This document shows positions 18,346 to 27,191 of a stretch of 64,000 nucleotides of DNA, one piece after another (position 1 is the first letter of the stretch; each line of letters begins with the position of its first letter). The notes below the pieces were generated by a model. That model did no database searches and was not told the DNA's origin. It saw only the letters and a list, made by a program, of their open reading frames with translations. A program made the position numbers and the translations under genes. The stretch comes from an uncultured Bacteroidota bacterium (GTDB taxonomy: Bacteria; Bacteroidota; Bacteroidia; Bacteroidales; WCHB1-69): positions 1 through 64,000 of the forward strand of contig CADADB010000009.1 in assembly GCA_902786595.1 (NCBI GenBank). The letters run 5' to 3'.

Positions 18346-21300
18346 ATGGATGAATACAAATTGACAGAGCTCTGTAGACGAGAAGGTGCCAAAAACATCA
18401 TTAGCCAATTGTTGGCTCCTGGCCAGATCATCAGCTTGAATGAGGTAGAAGAGACGAGAAGTTATGTGGTGGCAATTGATGGCGGTGTGCGTTATTGTTT
18501 GACAGGTAATCCTAATATTTTTGATCCATTAGCTCAGTACATTATTCTGACTGAACATACACCAACCAAACAAAAACTGCTGGATGGAACTGCTAAACAG
18601 AAGAAGTGGCTGTGGCATCCCAAAATCTCAGAATATACTCCTAACGAGGTGCTCGCTTCTTGGACCAACCAGTTTGTTTTTAAACAGGAAATTGATGAGG
18701 AACATCCCGGACTGAGAAAACCGCAGTTGGGAGCGTTACATGCCGTATTGGGTCATTTCCTCGCCCCGAATGAGGTGGCGACAGTGGTTCTTCCCACAGG
18801 AACGGGTAAAACCGAGACGATGCTTTCCGCGTTGGTGGCGGGTAAGTGCAAGAAATTACTTGTAATTGTGCCATCAAGTGCATTAAGAAATCAGCTCTAT
18901 GGAAAATTCAAGAATCTGGGTATATTAAAAGATCCTAAATTTGGGATAGTAGGTGAGAATGCTCTATATCCTATTGTTGGTGTTGTCAATACAGCTTTTC
19001 GTTCAGTAGCTGAACTGACTGCTTTTGTGGAGAAATGTAATGTGGTAATTACCACAATGCAAATAATAAATTCTGCACCACAGGAACAACAGAACGTCTA
19101 TGTGTCAGCTTTTACAAGTGTTTTTGTAGATGAGGCTCATCATATAGTTGCGGCATCGTGGAGGCGATTTGCTGACCGCTTCCCGAAAGATCGCTTAGTG
19201 CAATTTACTGCTACTCCATGCCGAAACGACGGGCAAAGGCTTGAAGGAAAGATAATTTTTAACTACCCGCTTAAGCAGGCTCAGGAAGATGGCTATTACA
19301 AAACCATTAATTTCTTGCCTATTAGAGAGTATGATGATGACAAAGTAGATAGAGCAATCGCGGCTAAGGCGATTGAAAAGTTGAGGGAAGATTTGGCCGC
19401 AGGTTGCCATCATATGCTGATGGCACGATGTGAGAATAAAAGCCGTGCAATAGATGTTTATGGTATTTATCAGGAACTATGCCCGGACCTGAATCCTGTT
19501 ATTCTGTATTCTGGGCATCCACAATACAAGGAGAACTATAGAATTGTATTGCGACGTGAGGCCAAGGTGATAGTTTGCGTGAATATGCTCGGGGAAGGAT
19601 TTGACCTACCAGAACTAAAGATTGCGGCTTTCCATGATATAAGAAAGAGTCTTCCTGTTACTTTACAGTTTGCTGGTCGTTTTACCCGTACAAGCCGTGA
19701 TGCAAACTTGGGGGACGCCTCGTTTGTGGCGAATTTGGCAGATGTTACGGTACAGCAGGAGCTGAACAACCTTTATGAGGAGGATGCAGACTGGAACATT
19801 CTGTTGGCTAATGCAAATGACAATAGGGTTAACAATCAGGAAGAATACAAGCAATTATTAGATGGATTCCGAAACGGAGTCAGTTCTAAGATTCCGGTGA
19901 GCAGTGTCTATCCCAAACTGAGTGCAGTGGTGTATAAAAGCTACACAAATACGTGGCATCCAGAAGATTTCCTGAAAGGTATTCGAAGCTTTGATGATTT
20001 AGATTTTACCTCGTATGACATCAATGACACAGAGAAGCTTGTTGTTGCCGTTTACGCCAAAGAGCAGAATATAGAAGGCATTCGTATTAAGGATGTTAAG
20101 ACTTTGGCTTGGAGCTACTTGGTGTTGTTTTGGGATAGCAACAAGAACTTGTTATTTATCAATAGTTCGGATAACGGAAGCGTCTATAAGGATGTTGCTA
20201 ACCATGTGATAGGTGAAAATGGCAGAGAGCCTGTTTTGATAAACGGAATAAACGTGTTTAGGACATTCTACAATGTAAAGAGGACAAAACTGAGGAATGT
20301 TGGATTGAAAGTGTATCTCGGTAAAGATGTTCGTTTCAGAATGCACGCTGGCCGTGATGTGGAGAAAGCATTGTCGGATGCGGAATTGCGCAACAGTGAG
20401 AAGGCTTTTGTGGTAGGTGATGGCTTCGAGAATGGTGACAAAACTTCAATAGGAGCCTCGTTCAAGGGAAGGATTTGGAGCCTGAATGGCGCAGGTGATA
20501 TTCTGACATTTAAGAATTGGTGTTTGGCGCAGGGTGATAAACTGACTAACGAGGAGATCAACGGCAATCAGATATTAACCGAGACATTGATACCTAAGAC
20601 AACACATCAGATGCCACAAAGAGCTGTCCCGTTTGCTATTGATTGGGATGCTTTATTGTGGACTGAAACGGAGAATCATTTTACATTCAACCTTCAGGGA
20701 GTAGAGTCTCATTTGTATAATACAGAAATTGAACTGAGAGAAAATAATTTGATTCAAGACAATGCTGTGTTTTTTGCGGTGACAAATGGCAATCAAAGAG
20801 TGGAGTTCAAGTTGGAACTGTTTGAGAACAGGATGAACCCAGACAATGTTTATCCCGATTATAGGGTTGTAAAAATAACAGACGGGGATGCCACTATCAA
20901 ATACGGCAGGCAAGAGGTGGATTTGGCTACTTTTTTTTATAATTATGCTCCTACTATCTTTTTCACGGACGGATCATGCCTGTGTGGTACAGAATATATT
21001 GAATTAAAAGTCCAACCAGCACTATATGATAGAAATCGTATCATTGGTTGGAACTGGCAAGGTGTGAACTTGGCTTTGGAGTCGCAAGGTGTTGCCCCAA
21101 ACTTAAAAACAAACTCTATACAGTATCGTGTCATTCAAAAGCTCATGAATGAAGACTATGATATCATCTATGATGATGATAATTCAGGCGAGATTGCGGA
21201 TGTGATTACACTCAAGCAAGAGAACAATGAAATACACATAGAATTGTATCACTTGAAATTTGCTCAAGGCGGAGCTGTGACAGGAAGGATAGGCAATTTT

Positions 21301-21624
21301 TATGAGGTTTGTGGACAGGCCCAGAAGTCTTCTAATTGGAAGTACAGGGAGCCTGAAGAAATGATGAATCACCTATTGCGCAGAGAAATAAAGCGGGAAG
21401 GCAAGGAAGAGTGCTCGCGCATTCAGAAAGGAGACCATGATACGCTGGTGAAACTGTTGAAGTTGGCAAAGAAAAAGATACCAGTAAAGTATAGTATATA
21501 TATCGTACAACCTGGCGCATCAAAAGTTGGTTTGTCTAATGAAATCCTAACATTACTGGGAGTGACAGATAGTTTTTTGAAAGATAGAACGGGGATAGAT
21601 TTGCAAGTTATCACTAGTGAATAA
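18346..21624 (+). CDS. SF2 DEAD/DEAH helicase with C-terminal nuclease-like domain
   Basis: About 1092 residues from ATG 18346, which follows a GGAGAAG stretch; an in-frame GTG eight codons upstream is an alternative. Helicase motifs: LPTGTGKTE (149-157), VDEAHHIV (261-268), QFTATPCRND, and motif V/VI GEGFDLPELK and LQFAGRFTRT. Near the C-terminus, DDDNSGEIADVITLKQENN then IHIELYHLKFAQG (about 940-972) has the acidic-strand / E-x-x-H-x-K layout of restriction-endonuclease-like domains fused to such helicases. It probably tracks along DNA and cuts. It lies directly downstream of the AbiL pair. Confidence 0.85.
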   Translation: MDEYKLTELCRREGAKNIISQLLAPGQIISLNEVEETRSYVVAIDGGVRYCLTGNPNIFDPLAQYIILTEHTPTKQKLLDGTAKQKKWLWHPKISEYTPNEVLASWTNQFVFKQEIDEEHPGLRKPQLGALHAVLGHFLAPNEVATVVLPTGTGKTETMLSALVAGKCKKLLVIVPSSALRNQLYGKFKNLGILKDPKFGIVGENALYPIVGVVNTAFRSVAELTAFVEKCNVVITTMQIINSAPQEQQNVYVSAFTSVFVDEAHHIVAASWRRFADRFPKDRLVQFTATPCRNDGQRLEGKIIFNYPLKQAQEDGYYKTINFLPIREYDDDKVDRAIAAKAIEKLREDLAAGCHHMLMARCENKSRAIDVYGIYQELCPDLNPVILYSGHPQYKENYRIVLRREAKVIVCVNMLGEGFDLPELKIAAFHDIRKSLPVTLQFAGRFTRTSRDANLGDASFVANLADVTVQQELNNLYEEDADWNILLANANDNRVNNQEEYKQLLDGFRNGVSSKIPVSSVYPKLSAVVYKSYTNTWHPEDFLKGIRSFDDLDFTSYDINDTEKLVVAVYAKEQNIEGIRIKDVKTLAWSYLVLFWDSNKNLLFINSSDNGSVYKDVANHVIGENGREPVLINGINVFRTFYNVKRTKLRNVGLKVYLGKDVRFRMHAGRDVEKALSDAELRNSEKAFVVGDGFENGDKTSIGASFKGRIWSLNGAGDILTFKNWCLAQGDKLTNEEINGNQILTETLIPKTTHQMPQRAVPFAIDWDALLWTETENHFTFNLQGVESHLYNTEIELRENNLIQDNAVFFAVTNGNQRVEFKLELFENRMNPDNVYPDYRVVKITDGDATIKYGRQEVDLATFFYNYAPTIFFTDGSCLCGTEYIELKVQPALYDRNRIIGWNWQGVNLALESQGVAPNLKTNSIQYRVIQKLMNEDYDIIYDDDNSGEIADVITLKQENNEIHIELYHLKFAQGGAVTGRIGNFYEVCGQAQKSSNWKYREPEEMMNHLLRREIKREGKEECSRIQKGDHDTLVKLLKLAKKKIPVKYSIYIVQPGASKVGLSNEILTLLGVTDSFLKDRTGIDLQVITSE

Positions 21625-21689
21625 ATGTTGTTCACTTGTATCATTGTAAACGGGGAAAGAGGGCTGTTAAAAGGAATGTAGGCGAACTG

Positions 21690-21881
21690 CGTTTTGATAG
21701 TGATTGACCTTGCCTTTGCGAAGCACAATGCACAATATCAGCCCATCGACATAAAACAGTACAACCATGTTTACGACAGATACCTTTGCATCGGAACCTC
21801 CTTCTATCGCATCGTTACCTCATAAAGGACTTCGGCAAATGGTGGCTCTCCTTCGACAAGATGGAGATTACTGCGAAATGA
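21690..21881 (+). pseudogene. C-terminal ghost of an ORF6N-domain protein
   Basis: Reads IDLAFAKHNAQYQPIDIK, then YNHVYDRYLCIGTSFYRI, then a frameshift to LIKDFGKWWLSFDKMEITAK and stop. Intact Bacteroidota ORF6N proteins end DIxRHNAQYxPIxIxxFxxxHDRFLCI...VYHIGASLKDLGKKWFAFSKME. Only the last 60 or so codons remain and they are frameshifted near 21820. No start or ORF6N DNA-binding domain is present. Confidence 0.65.
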
Positions 21882-22076
21882 CTACTAGAAAGTGTGAAAT
21901 GATGAGATGCGAACAAGTTGGTCATAATTAGGTCATGCTTTAGAAGATTTGTTGGTCATAGTGGAGATATTTTGAGTATTTCAAAAAAAATTAAAATAAG
22001 CAATAACAACTAATAAGAGCCAACGACTTCTTCTTTTCAGAGTCCCTTATTGGGTTATGCCCTATATCCTACCGCA

Positions 22077-22574
22077 AACGGCTACAGACAGAGAAATTCT
22101 AACGAAGTTTAGAGGAACACGGGAACGAACCCATCACCGCCCTGCCGAAATCAACGCCGACATCCGCAAGGCCGAAGCCCTTCTCCGTCACAACCTCGCA
22201 TCCCGTGGCCTGCTCCGCCCGTAACCGCCGTCACGCGCCTCCCTGTCCCACACCGTCTCCCAGCCGCCACGCCTCCGACACCCGCATCGGGCTGATGGAC
22301 AGCACCGTGCCGGTGGAAGCACTGGTGTGCGGGGTGAATCATCCCCGTCAGGGGATGCCTGTCTGTAGCGGATGCCCATGCGCGGGTTCAAATCCCCAGA
22401 GGGGATTCATGTGCAACGGGTTGCTGAAACATTGTCGTGCCCGATGTGCAACCCCTCACGGGGTTGTGGGGGCTGCCGCATCGCCAACGGCTACAGATAG
22501 GGAACCCCTCACGGGGTTCGGGGAGCGCGGTCGGGAACGTCCTCGCGTCACAGAGATGGAAGCCCTGGCGGGCT
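22077..22574. repeat. Cluster of palindromic interspersed repeats
   Basis: Units pair a conserved GCTACAGA(C/T)AG flank with a variable palindrome: 22077-22115 (degenerate), 22336-22371 (inverted; CATCCCC/GGGGATG), 22391-22407 (AATCCCC/GGGGATT), 22450-22465 (AACCCC/GGGGTT), 22486-22525 (flank plus AACCCC/GGGGTT) and 22561-22574 (AGCCC/GGGCT). Looks like a REP-type dispersed repeat array; no transposase is adjacent. Confidence 0.75.
22147..22224 (+). pseudogene. Possible gene-end remnant
   Basis: An open segment reads EINADIRKAEALLRHNLASR then GLLRP and stop, with protein-like composition but no start codon or homologue that I recognise. It sits between repeat units and is probably the tail of a lost gene. 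Confidence 0.3.
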
Positions 22575-22618
22575 GAATTAGAGAAAGGGAAAATTTTTTC
22601 AAAAAAATCAAACAAATA

Positions 22619-22646
22619 TTGAACAATAAAAAAAAGTGTATTTTTG
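22619..22646 (+). promoter_or_regulatory. Promoter of the AbiF-associated RNA
   Basis: TTG (22619-22621), 17 nt, TATTTTTG (22639-22646), then C. It directs transcription into the hairpin at 22657-22705, about 80 nt before the first codon of the broken Abi gene. Confidence 0.5.
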
Positions 22647-22649
22647 CAG

Positions 22650-22706
22650 TCCCAGAACCCGCCAAGCCTCTCTACGATGCTCAAATGTGCGGGTCGTTTT
22701 TTTTTA
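22650..22706 (+). ncRNA. Short RNA with terminator ahead of the Abi_2 gene
   Basis: A perfect stem ACCCGC (22657-22662) / GCGGGT (22689-22694) encloses a 26-nt loop and is followed by a run of nine T (22697-22705). With the promoter just upstream this would give an RNA of about 55 nt ending at an intrinsic terminator, before the Abi_2 reading frame at 22725. AbiF/AbiD-family HEPN genes have been reported with adjacent structured RNAs; equating this hairpin with that RNA is inference from position. It may instead act as an attenuator. Confidence 0.55.
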
Positions 22707-22724
22707 CGTGAAACCAGACATATT

Positions 22725-23422
22725 ATGAAGGAAACAAAAACACCGTTCAACAAAAAATATAACACACCAGCAGAGCTTGTAAAACTATTACAATCAAGAG
22801 GTTTGCATATAGCAGATACCTCTATTGCCGCACGGCATATCCAGAATATCGGCTATTTTGGATAACAAATCAAGACAATTTCAAAGATGTGAACAAATTT
22901 AAACATACTTTGGAACTGATAGAATCTGAAATCAACCATTCACAAGAGGAGTTTATCCTCCATTTCAAACAAAAGTATTGTGAAAATTATCCTCCAGCCT
23001 GGATTTTGGCAGAAATTTTGCCTTTTGGGGTTGTCACCAACATATACAGCAATATCAAATGCTTGCGATTGAAAAAGAATGTGGCACAGCAATTCGGTTT
23101 GCAAGTCTCTCCATTTGAGTTGTGGCTTACCATCGTGACCTTAACCCGTAACTCATGTTGTCATCATGCACGAGTGTAGAACAAACGAAACACCATTCGT
23201 CCAATGCAACCTCACCGTACAGCTTATTCATGGATTCACAATCCAGCAGATCCATTAAGGATTTTCTTCGACCTTTGCATTATCAAATATTTTGTCAATG
23301 TCATCTCTCCAAGCAACGATATGACAAACAAACTCAAAACGCTTCTTTCCGACTTTCCCGAGGTGGATTCCACCGCCATGGGCTTCCCTCGTGATTGGGA
23401 AAAGGAACCTGTGTGGAAATAG
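22725..23422 (+). pseudogene. Broken Abi_2 (AbiD/AbiF-family) HEPN gene
   Basis: The start MKETKTPFNKKYNTPAELV and LLQSRGLHIADTSIA...NIGYF is the Abi_2 N-terminus. The frame then shifts at about 22860, with loss of roughly 100 residues compared with the family. It resumes as LELIESEINHSQEEFILHF, YPPAWILAEILPFGVVTNIYS and LTRNSCCHHARV, the last holding the HEPN R-x4-H motif. An in-frame TAG (23177-23179) replaces the expected Trp codon of HHAR-x-WN, and the frame then continues 80 codons to 23422. With two lesions and an internal deletion it is inactive. It ends 23 bp before the nqrD stop. Confidence 0.85.
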
Positions 23423-23445
23423 AGGATTCGCGAGTGACCATTTGC

Positions 23446-24036
23446 CTACACCGCCTTCGGACCTTTCGCCCAAATAATCACCCCAATCAAGATCAGCGCC
23501 ATGGGCGGCAAAATCATCAGCCCGTTGTTGAGGTAGCCGGCGGCGTACCAGCTGTCGGGGACGACCTGGTTGTTCCACAACGTGCCGGAGCCGAGCAGCT
23601 CGCGGAAGAAGGCCACCACGACGAGCACCAGCCCGTAGCCGAGACCGTTCATCACGCCGTCCATGAACGACGGGAACGGCCTATGCGACAACGCGAAGGC
23701 CTCCAAACGGCCCATGATGATGCAGTTGGTGATGATCAAGCCCACGAACACCGACAGCATCTTGCTCACGTCGTAGAGATACGACTGCAGCAACAGATCC
23801 ACGAGGATAACGAAGAAGGAGACCACCAACAGCTGCACGATGATGCGGATGCGCGGCGGTATCGTGTTGCGCATCAGGGAGATGATGAAGTTGGAACAGG
23901 CGCAGACCACAGTCACTGAGAGCGCCATGACCACGGCGGGCTTGAGCTGCGCGGTCACTGCCAACGCCGAGCAGACGCCGAGCGTCTGCACTAAAATAGG
24001 GTTGTCTTTGCTGAGGGGGCCGAGGTATTTTTTCAT
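23446..24036 (-). CDS. nqrD: Na+-translocating NADH:quinone reductase subunit D
   Basis: Membrane subunit of Na+-NQR, paired with NqrE around the intramembrane iron centre. 196 residues with about six helices; opens KKYLGPLSKDNPILVQTLGV and contains VGLIITNCIIMGRLEAFAL with the conserved Cys. The next gene in the normal operon, nqrE, is 14.5 kb away. It has its own strong promoter (24053-24084), consistent with it being cut off from nqrABC by the plus-strand gene upstream. Confidence 0.95.
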   Translation of the reverse strand: MKKYLGPLSKDNPILVQTLGVCSALAVTAQLKPAVVMALSVTVVCACSNFIISLMRNTIPPRIRIIVQLLVVSFFVILVDLLLQSYLYDVSKMLSVFVGLIITNCIIMGRLEAFALSHRPFPSFMDGVMNGLGYGLVLVVVAFFRELLGSGTLWNNQVVPDSWYAAGYLNNGLMILPPMALILIGVIIWAKGPKAV

Positions 24037-24052
24037 AGTTTGATTTTAGTCG

Positions 24053-24084
24053 GCAAAGGTACACAAATTCCAAATATACACAAA
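24053..24084 (-). promoter_or_regulatory. Promoter of nqrD
   Basis: Minus strand: TTTG (24084-24081), 19 nt, TACCTTTG (24061-24054), then C; 17 nt before the nqrD start. A complete Bacteroidota-type promoter. Confidence 0.7.
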
Positions 24085-24162
24085 CAGATAAAACTTCTCT
24101 GTTTGATTGTCTCATTATGGCAGCCCTGCAATGGACGGTGTGCAGGATGTGAAAAGAAAATG

Positions 24163-24170
24163 TATTTTTG
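24163..24170 (+). promoter_or_regulatory. -7 element of the membrane-protein gene
   Basis: TATTTTTG followed by C, 55 nt before the ATG at 24226. No convincing -33 box at the right distance. Confidence 0.45.
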
Positions 24171-24225
24171 CAACGATGTTTCGAGCACTGTAGTGTTTTT
24201 AGTTGAAAGATTGACGAATTATTAA

Positions 24226-25449
24226 ATGAAAAATCAAGTTGTAAAATACGCGGTTCTTTATCTCTCTTTGATGGCGGTATTTTTCCTCTTTGGGGTCATC
24301 TCATGTTGGCTGCCGGACCAATCTATAAAAAAACATGTGTCGCAGATCGCTCCCGTTATGCAGGAACAGGGCTGCTATCCTCAAGCCATCATTATGGATA
24401 CGGCATGCCGTCAGGATAATTTTACGGAAGCACTGATACTCAATCAGATATATAATGTTGATAGAAAACATCCTATCAGATCGTCGATGATGTTGATGAG
24501 TCATGTTTATGAGTCGGGTTACGACATGACTAATTCGCTGTTACGCTCCACCTGCCAGGAGTCTGGCGGGTGGTTTAAGCTGTACCCCCGTTATTGGCAC
24601 GGCAATTCATTTTTATTTCGTGTTCTGTTGATTTTTGCAAGCTATCCCGCTTTGCAGTGGATGATGTTTGCGGTGAGCTCATTGTTGCTTGTGTTGTTTT
24701 TATGCACGTATTATGGGCGTGCCGGAATTGGAAAGACCTTGGCATTCCTGCTCAGCTGGCTGCTGGTTTACGGTTTTGTGTCCCAGTTTTCCATCCAGTT
24801 CTTCCCCGTGCTTGCAATAGCGCTTGTCACATCCACGCTGGTTGTCCGCCACGATTCCGATCTGCCGTATTTGTCGGTGCTATTTTTCGTGGTTGCTTGT
24901 CTGACTTGCTATTTTGACCTGCTGACCACACCGTTACTCACTTTCGGATGGCCGCTGGTGGTATGGGTCTCATTACAGGATTCAGCCACGCTGCGTGACC
25001 GTGACCATCTTTCGCGTATGGTCGGATGGGGGTTGCTTTGGGTGACGGGATACGCTCTGACATTTTTTACCAAATGGGTTTTGGGAAGTGCTTTTTTGGA
25101 GATGAATGTGCTGAAGGATGGTTTCAACCAGGTGTTTTATCGCATAGGAGCTGAAGAATTCAGCCGATGGGATGCTGTTGTGCAGAATATCAAGATGATT
25201 CCTTGGATTTTTGTGTGTATTGTGTTTGTTGTTATGATGGTATTGAGCGTGTCACATTTTAGAGCTAAGGGATGGTTTAAGGCCGTTCTTTTGTTGGTTA
25301 TCGGTGTTATGCCATACGTGTGGTATTTGGCTCTCTCCAACCATAGTTTTATCCATTTTTGGTTCACCTATCGGCTTCAAGCGATTACATTGGCGGCACT
25401 GTTTTTATCGGTGCTGAGCTTGCATCGCAGCGATTCGTTAAAACGGTAG
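24226..25449 (+). CDS. Polytopic membrane protein of unknown function
   Basis: 407 residues. One N-terminal helix (about 8-28), then a 110-residue extracytoplasmic stretch with Cys residues (QEQGCYPQAIIMDTACRQDN), then about eight helices. The segment LYPRYWHGNSFLFRVLL and a helix pair with CYFDLLTTPLLTFGWPL recur in an uncharacterised family of bacterial membrane proteins, some near cell-surface polysaccharide genes. No catalytic motif is evident. It is transcribed against the nqr genes and sits exactly between nqrC and nqrD, its stop 9 bp from that of nqrC, so it is an insertion into the ancestral operon. Confidence 0.75.
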   Translation: MKNQVVKYAVLYLSLMAVFFLFGVISCWLPDQSIKKHVSQIAPVMQEQGCYPQAIIMDTACRQDNFTEALILNQIYNVDRKHPIRSSMMLMSHVYESGYDMTNSLLRSTCQESGGWFKLYPRYWHGNSFLFRVLLIFASYPALQWMMFAVSSLLLVLFLCTYYGRAGIGKTLAFLLSWLLVYGFVSQFSIQFFPVLAIALVTSTLVVRHDSDLPYLSVLFFVVACLTCYFDLLTTPLLTFGWPLVVWVSLQDSATLRDRDHLSRMVGWGLLWVTGYALTFFTKWVLGSAFLEMNVLKDGFNQVFYRIGAEEFSRWDAVVQNIKMIPWIFVCIVFVVMMVLSVSHFRAKGWFKAVLLLVIGVMPYVWYLALSNHSFIHFWFTYRLQAITLAALFLSVLSLHRSDSLKR

Positions 25450-25458
25450 GTTGGGGAT

Positions 25459-26055
25459 CTAGTTGTCGGATTTGATACCCTGTAGCATCTCATCCACACC
25501 CCTCGACGTGATTGTCGCTCCGGAGATGGCATCCACACGATTCTCTTCGGCGATTTCGGTGGAAGTTCCGGGTTTCAGCACCCTCACTGACACAAAATTG
25601 CCGTCCTTGTCGTACAATTTCTTGCCTTTGAAGGATTTGAGGAATGCCTCTTCGGTGATTTTCGCACCCAGACCAGGAGTTTCCGACTTGTGGTCAAGGG
25701 AGATACCTTTGAGTGTCTGTCCGTCTTCTGAGATGACCGCATAGCCCCAAATCGGTCCCCAAAGCCCTTTGCCATCGAGACGGATTGCTGTGCCCTTCGA
25801 ACCGTCGGCGAAGATGACACGGTACTGCTGACCGTCATCGGTCAACGGCTCGGCAAGGTTTGCGAACGCCGCCACGGCTTTCGAACGGTCAATGTCGTGC
25901 CCTGCCGCCCGCAGGATCTGCTGATACGTCTCGGCCTGCCGATTGCGGTCGCGTCGCGGCTTCAACCCCGTGGAAACCAGAGTAAGCACCACCGCTATCA
26001 CCACAACTAAAGCCGTGATGTAGAGGAAGATGTAGGTGTTGGTGTATTTTTTCAT
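25459..26055 (-). CDS. nqrC: Na+-translocating NADH:quinone reductase subunit C
   Basis: Membrane-anchored flavoprotein subunit of Na+-NQR. 198 residues: one N-terminal helix (about 7-30) and a periplasmic FMN-binding domain. The ApbE flavinylation motif is DAISGAT (175-181), so FMN should be esterified to Thr181. The domain also shows GLWGPIWGYAVI and DHKSETPGLGAKI. Complete, although shorter than proteobacterial NqrC (about 255). The window's only apbE is broken, so flavinylation must depend on another copy. Confidence 0.95.
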   Translation of the reverse strand: MKKYTNTYIFLYITALVVVIAVVLTLVSTGLKPRRDRNRQAETYQQILRAAGHDIDRSKAVAAFANLAEPLTDDGQQYRVIFADGSKGTAIRLDGKGLWGPIWGYAVISEDGQTLKGISLDHKSETPGLGAKITEEAFLKSFKGKKLYDKDGNFVSVRVLKPGTSTEIAEENRVDAISGATITSRGVDEMLQGIKSDN

Positions 26056-26128
26056 TCTTCAAGTTTCAAGTTCAAAGTTCAAAGCTCAAGGTTCAAAGCT
26101 CAAGGTTCAAGGTTTCAGGTTTCAAGTT
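26056..26128. repeat. Tandem repeat of TTCAAGG/TTCAAAG units between nqrB and nqrC
   Basis: About nine degenerate 7-8 bp units fill the whole nqrB-nqrC spacer, inside a transcribed operon. Confidence 0.85.
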
Positions 26129-27190
26129 TCAAGTCTTACGTTTCCTTCTCCGTTTGATGTGGTTTTGAACGACACACCAGTCGATGAGGGGGGCGAAGAT
26201 GTTCATGAGCAGGATGGCGAGCATCATGCCTTCGGGGTAGCCTTTGTTGAGGGTGCGGATGAGGATGGCAAGGATGCCGATGAGCAGTCCGTATATGTAT
26301 TTGCCGTTGCGGGTGTGAGCGGCGGTGACGGGGTCGGTGGCCATGAAGACCGCGCCGAACATGAATCCGCCCATCAGCAGCTGGTTGTGGGCGGCGACGG
26401 GACAAAGTCCTGTCAGCTGGCAGACCACCGCTGTCGCGTAGCCGCCGACGAACACGGAGAGCATGATCCGCCAGTCGGCCACCTGCGTGAAAATCAGGAT
26501 GGCTGCGCCGATGAGAATGGCGATCTTGCAAGTCTCCCCGATACAGCCGGGAATCGTGCCGAAGAAGAGTTCCCACGTGGAGGGCATCGCCTCGGGGTGA
26601 CCGTTCATGACGAGGGCGAGGGGAGTGGCGCCGGTGACTGCGTCCGCGCCGGAAATCCAGACTTTGTCACCGGAGATCACCGACGGGTAGGCGAAGAAGA
26701 CGAAGGCACGGGCCAGCAACGCAGGGTTCAGGAAGTTGTAGCCGGTTCCGCCGAAGACCTCCTTGCCGAAGATCACGGCGAAGATAGTGGCCACCGCCAC
26801 GATCCAGAGCGGCACGTCGGGCGGCATGATCATCGGGATGAGGAAGCCCGTGACGAAGAAGCCCTCCGCTACCTCCTCCTTGCGAATCTGCGCGAAGAGA
26901 ACTTCCACACCGAGCCCGCTGACATAGGTCACGATGACCAACGGCAGCCATTTCAGGAAGCCGTACCAAAGGCAAGGCCACAGTGCAGTCTGTCCCCCGA
27001 TAGCGAGGAAATGCTGATAGCCCACGTTCCACCAGCCGAACAGTAGCGCGGGACAGAGCGCAATCATCACGGTAATCATGATGCGCTTCATATCGACCGC
27101 GTCGCGCACGTGACAGCGGCCGTCCGTGACTGTCGCGGGCGTGCGCAGGAACGTGTCCATGGCGTCGAGCAGGGCGTTGAACTTTCTCAT
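26129..27190 (-). CDS. nqrB: Na+-translocating NADH:quinone reductase subunit B
   Basis: Largest membrane subunit of Na+-NQR; carries covalent FMN and riboflavin and forms part of the Na+ path. 353 residues with about ten helices. The flavinylation motif DAVTGAT (183-189) places FMN on Thr189. Also seen: WNVGYQHF, FFVTGFLIPMIMPPDVPLW and FGKEVFGGTGYNFLNPALLARAF-type loops (homologous to RnfD). Starts one base after the nqrA stop. Somewhat shorter at the N-terminus than Vibrio NqrB. Confidence 0.96.
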   Translation of the reverse strand: MRKFNALLDAMDTFLRTPATVTDGRCHVRDAVDMKRIMITVMIALCPALLFGWWNVGYQHFLAIGGQTALWPCLWYGFLKWLPLVIVTYVSGLGVEVLFAQIRKEEVAEGFFVTGFLIPMIMPPDVPLWIVAVATIFAVIFGKEVFGGTGYNFLNPALLARAFVFFAYPSVISGDKVWISGADAVTGATPLALVMNGHPEAMPSTWELFFGTIPGCIGETCKIAILIGAAILIFTQVADWRIMLSVFVGGYATAVVCQLTGLCPVAAHNQLLMGGFMFGAVFMATDPVTAAHTRNGKYIYGLLIGILAILIRTLNKGYPEGMMLAILLMNIFAPLIDWCVVQNHIKRRRKRKT

Positions 27191-27191
27191 A

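Noticed and set aside
22382-22407. tRNA-like GGGTTCAAATCCCC segment
   Set aside because: It resembles a T arm, but no acceptor, D or anticodon stems can be built around it; it belongs to the palindromic repeat cluster.
26036-27046. 336-codon plus-strand frame opposite nqrB
   Set aside because: Antisense to a clear NqrB; the start runs through a tandem repeat and the translation is highly charged without motifs.
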